NCBI GenBank assembly: GCA_902773155.1
Contig: CACYDK010000027.1
Coordinates: 1-7,384 of the forward strand
Origin: an uncultured Ruminococcus sp.
GTDB taxonomy: Bacteria; Bacillota; Clostridia; Oscillospirales; Acutalibacteraceae
DNA length: 7,384 bases
Direction: 5' to 3'
Below the pieces are notes generated by a model. That model was not told the origin of the DNA and did no database searches. It saw only the letters and a list, made by a program, of their open reading frames with translations. The stretch's first letter is position 1. Each line of letters starts with the position of its first letter. Made by a program: the position numbers and the translations under genes. Shown here in pieces: positions 5,644-7,384 of this stretch.

Positions 5644-6195
5644 ATGGGTATTTTCGATAATTTGAGGAAGGCGGCAAGCTCCGCGGCTTCCGGCTCGGGC
5701 GAGAGCCAGACCTTTAGCTTTGCGGCGCTTCCCGAGAGTCTTTCGGAGCTCAAGGCATTGCCCGAGGCTTCCCTCGATACGCCCTTTAAGGCCGCCGCTC
5801 TGACGGTCTGCGCGCTTTGCGCCTACGCCGCGGCTCCCGAAATAGGAAAGGAAATGCTGAACTTTTTGAAAGGCCCCGCGCCGCTTTCTCCCTACGAGAT
5901 CAGCTTTCTCAACGACCGCTTCCGCGATACAAAGGTAGTTCCGTTTTCATACTTTGAGGGCGCGGTCCCCGAAAACGACTACACCCCGAACGAGCCGTTT
6001 CGCGTTACGGTAAGCTCAAACCCCTACTCCTATCCCGACGATACCCACGCCACTCTCTACCTGAAAAGCGGCGGAGCAGATATGCCGCGCCAGATAAAGC
6101 TCAGGAAAAAGCCTTCAGAGGGCAAGTGGTATCTTGAGGAGCAGATGATACTGGTGGGTATACGAACTCCGAGATCCGCCGACCCGTGGGCGTGA
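5644..6195 (+). CDS. DUF6935-like protein of unknown function
   Basis: This is a 183-residue protein without a signal peptide. From memory it resembles the uncharacterised DUF6935 family of gut Clostridia; I cannot verify this by search. Visible blocks are MGIFDNLRKA at the N terminus, a Ser/Gly-rich linker (12-22), FAALPESLSELKALPEASLDTPF (26-48), a small-residue hydrophobic helix (49-63), EMLNFLKGPAPLSPYE (70-85), FSYFEGAVPENDYTPNEPF (101-119), VTVSSNPYSY (121-130) and a C-terminal segment with KSGGADMPRQIKLRKKP and final SADPWA. The pattern suggests a helical half followed by a beta-rich half (about 119-175). It is not obviously an enzyme, as no metal or nucleotide motif is visible. It is monocistronic with its own promoter, strong ribosome site and terminator, so it is probably well expressed. 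Confidence 0.85.
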   Translation: MGIFDNLRKAASSAASGSGESQTFSFAALPESLSELKALPEASLDTPFKAAALTVCALCAYAAAPEIGKEMLNFLKGPAPLSPYEISFLNDRFRDTKVVPFSYFEGAVPENDYTPNEPFRVTVSSNPYSYPDDTHATLYLKSGGADMPRQIKLRKKPSEGKWYLEEQMILVGIRTPRSADPWA

Positions 6196-6211
6196 TGTGC
6201 AGAAATCCGAG

Positions 6212-6242
6212 ACAGCCGTTAGATTATTCTTTCGGCTGTTTT
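6212..6242 (+). terminator. Intrinsic terminator after the DUF6935-like gene
   Basis: ACAGCCG (6212-6218) pairs with CGGCTGT (6233-6239) around a 14-base loop and is followed by a short T-run (TTTT, 6239-6242). It lies 16 bases beyond the stop codon. The short T-run makes it moderate rather than strong. Confidence 0.65.
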
Positions 6243-6271
6243 GTGTGATGTCATAAAACGGAAGTGAAAAT

Positions 6272-6334
6272 ATGAAGAACAACAAGTAAAAGGGAATAAT
6301 CCTGATCATCATCTCCGCGCTTTGCTTTGCGCTC
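6272..6334 (+). pseudogene. Displaced N-terminal part of the EamA transporter with an in-frame TAA
   Basis: ATG 6272 reads MKNNK, then TAA (6287-6289), then in the same frame KGIILIIISALCFAL, and runs straight into the CDS at 6335. The post-stop stretch plus the first residues of the CDS form the expected first transmembrane helix of an EamA protein. A one-base change (for example CAA or AAA to TAA) would explain it. Alternatively AAAAGGGA (6288-6295) could act as a ribosome site for a non-AUG start such as CTG 6302, in a coupled arrangement after the five-codon leader. Sequencing error cannot be excluded. Confidence 0.6.
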
Positions 6335-7147
6335 ATGAGCACGTTCGTGAGGCTTTCGGGCGATTTGCCTACCGCGGAGAAGGGCTTTTTCCGCAATTTT
6401 ATCGCCTTCATATTCGCGCTGATCATTCTTTTGAAAAACCGGGAGGGATTCAGCTTTAAGCGCAGTAATCTACCGCTTCTGATCGGGCGCGCGCTCGCAG
6501 GAACCATCGGGATACTCGGGAATTTCTACGCCGTCGATCACCTTGCTCTCGGAGACGCCTCGATCCTCAACAAGATGTCGCCGTTTTTCGCGATAGTTTT
6601 CTCGCTGATTTTCCTTAAGGAACGCCTGACTGTGCCGCAGGTAGCGATACTCGCCGGCGCGTTTGTCGGCGCGATGTTCGTGGTCAAGCCGAGCTTCCAC
6701 AACGCTGAGCTTTTTCCGTCGCTGTGCGGCCTTTGCGGTGGAATAGCCGCCGGAGCCGCCTACTCGATGGTCCGCGCTCTGGGTCGAAGAGGAGAGAGAG
6801 GAAGCTTTATAGTGCTGTTCTTCTCGGGCTTCAGCTGTCTTGCGATGATCCCGTTTATGATATTTGATTTCAAGCTTCCGAGCCTCCTTCAGCTTTTGAC
6901 TCTTATCCTCGCGGGGCTTGCGGCCGCCGGAGGACAGTTTTCGATCACCGCCGCCTATACCTTCGCGCCCGCGCGTGAGATCTCGATCTACGACTACAGC
7001 CAGATTATTTTCGCTTCAATGCTCGGGCTTTTTGTGTTTGGCGACATCCCCGATATTTTCTCCGTGATCGGCTACGTCACTATTGTCGTTATGGCCTTTG
7101 TGATGTTTGTTTATAACAAGAACCGTACCGATACGCTGCGCTCATAA
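6335..7147 (+). CDS. EamA/DMT-family transporter, probable N-terminal truncation
   Basis: This is an integral membrane protein of the drug/metabolite transporter superfamily; substrate unknown. From ATG 6335 it has 270 residues and about nine hydrophobic helices (near 18-35, 46-64, 70-95, 101-118, 127-148, 156-177, 184-205, 219-236 and 240-261). Two EamA repeats are visible: one ending in SPFFAIVFSLIFLKERL...GAMFVVKP (82-119), the second ending in YDYSQIIFASMLGLFVFGD...VMFVY (219-260). The family normally has ten helices. The missing first one is encoded just upstream, in frame, but behind a TAA at 6287-6289. ATG 6335 has no clear ribosome site (the preceding bases are TTTGCTTTGCGCTC), so it is probably not the natural start. 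The gene is either a recent nonsense pseudogene, an assembly error, or uses a non-AUG start near 6296-6302. Confidence 0.85.
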   Translation: MSTFVRLSGDLPTAEKGFFRNFIAFIFALIILLKNREGFSFKRSNLPLLIGRALAGTIGILGNFYAVDHLALGDASILNKMSPFFAIVFSLIFLKERLTVPQVAILAGAFVGAMFVVKPSFHNAELFPSLCGLCGGIAAGAAYSMVRALGRRGERGSFIVLFFSGFSCLAMIPFMIFDFKLPSLLQLLTLILAGLAAAGGQFSITAAYTFAPAREISIYDYSQIIFASMLGLFVFGDIPDIFSVIGYVTIVVMAFVMFVYNKNRTDTLRS

Positions 7148-7175
7148 AAATAATAAAATATTTTTCGAAAACGGC

Positions 7176-7204
7176 TTGATATTTCGAAAGCGATGTGTTA
7201 TACT
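7176..7204 (+). promoter_or_regulatory. Promoter of tRNA-Asn
   Basis: TTGATA (7176-7181) and TATACT (7199-7204) are separated by 17 bases. Transcription would start near 7211-7213, giving a short 5' leader of about 24 bases before the tRNA. Confidence 0.8.
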
Positions 7205-7235
7205 ATCAAAGTCGGAAAACGAATCCGGCGTATAT

Positions 7236-7311
7236 TCCTCCATAGCTCAGTCGGTAGAGCGCATGACTGTTAATCATGATGTCACTGGTTCGAGCCCAGT
7301 TGGGGGAGCCA
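7236..7311 (+). tRNA. tRNA-Asn (anticodon GTT), CCA encoded
   Basis: The full cloverleaf is present. The acceptor stem TCCTCCA (7236-7242) pairs with TGGGGGA (7301-7307), with one T-G wobble. The D arm is GCTC (7245-7248) with GAGC (7257-7260). The anticodon stem is CATGA (7262-7266) with TCATG (7274-7278) around loop CTGTTAA, anticodon GTT at 7269-7271. The variable loop is ATGTC, and the T arm is ACTGG-TTCGAGC-CCAGT (7284-7300). The discriminator base is G7308 and CCA is encoded at 7309-7311. The single-tRNA transcript has its own promoter and terminator. Confidence 0.98.
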
Positions 7312-7316
7312 AAAAG

Positions 7317-7352
7317 AAAATCCTGCCACGTAAGCTGGCAGGATTTTCGTTT
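7317..7352. terminator. Intrinsic terminator after tRNA-Asn, bidirectional
   Basis: AAAATCCTGCCA (7317-7328) pairs over 12 bases with TGGCAGGATTTT (7336-7347) around a 7-base loop. The + strand continues CGTTTATT and the - strand has a T-run from the left arm. It can terminate the tRNA and also a convergent - strand gene. Confidence 0.92.
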
Positions 7353-7354
7353 AT

Positions 7355-7384
7355 TCAATACCATCTTTCCCGGCTGCCGTACCA
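7355..7384 (-). CDS. Possible C-terminal tail of a convergent gene, cut by the window
   Basis: On the - strand the last bases read nine open codons (WYGSRERWY) and a TGA at 7357-7355, placed right before the bidirectional terminator. The position is what a convergent gene end would look like, but nine codons prove nothing. Product unknown. Confidence 0.25.
   Translation of the reverse strand, partial: WYGSRERWY

Noticed and set aside
4934..5677. - strand open frame of 247 aa opposite the S1 gene
   Set aside because: It covers recognisable S1 domains on the other strand and runs across the promoter and start of the next gene.
7236..7384. tRNA 3' end as an integration (att) site
   Set aside because: No direct repeat of the tRNA 3' end and no integrase are seen in the window.

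Overview
The window looks like chromosomal DNA from a fairly GC-rich gut-type Clostridia member, probably Oscillospirales/Ruminococcaceae. This is inferred from the AAGGAG ribosome sites, the sigma-A-like promoters, the Gram-positive lipoprotein signal, a DUF6935-type protein and the NadE subfamily. There is no phage, insertion sequence, CRISPR array or integrase. Most of the content is housekeeping.

Left part (1-2600, + strand): the 3' end of a P-type-ATPase-like membrane protein whose catalytic motifs are degenerate, then rpe (ribulose-phosphate 3-epimerase), then nadE (ammonia-dependent NAD synthetase). A terminator hairpin shared with the convergent gene closes this block. The leaders of rpe and nadE are diverged copies of one another. 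Both have a hairpin whose conserved loop can pair with the GTGGG just before the ribosome site. This is the most unusual signal in the window.

Middle part (2595-4466, - strand): a two-gene unit made of a cyclophilin-type lipoprotein followed, 9 bases later, by a HAD-family phosphatase. A good promoter lies upstream at 4502-4530.

Right part (4619-7311, + strand): an S1-domain RNA-binding protein transcribed divergently from the cyclophilin; a small DUF6935-like protein with its own near-consensus promoter and a terminator; an EamA/DMT-family transporter whose expected first codons carry an in-frame TAA; and a tRNA-Asn(GTT) with promoter and terminator. The last 30 bases may be the tail of a convergent - strand gene.

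Most genes appear to be independent units. The clear co-expression cases are cyclophilin-HAD and probably rpe-nadE. The noteworthy items are the paired structured leaders, the pseudo-ATPase, and the broken start of the EamA gene.
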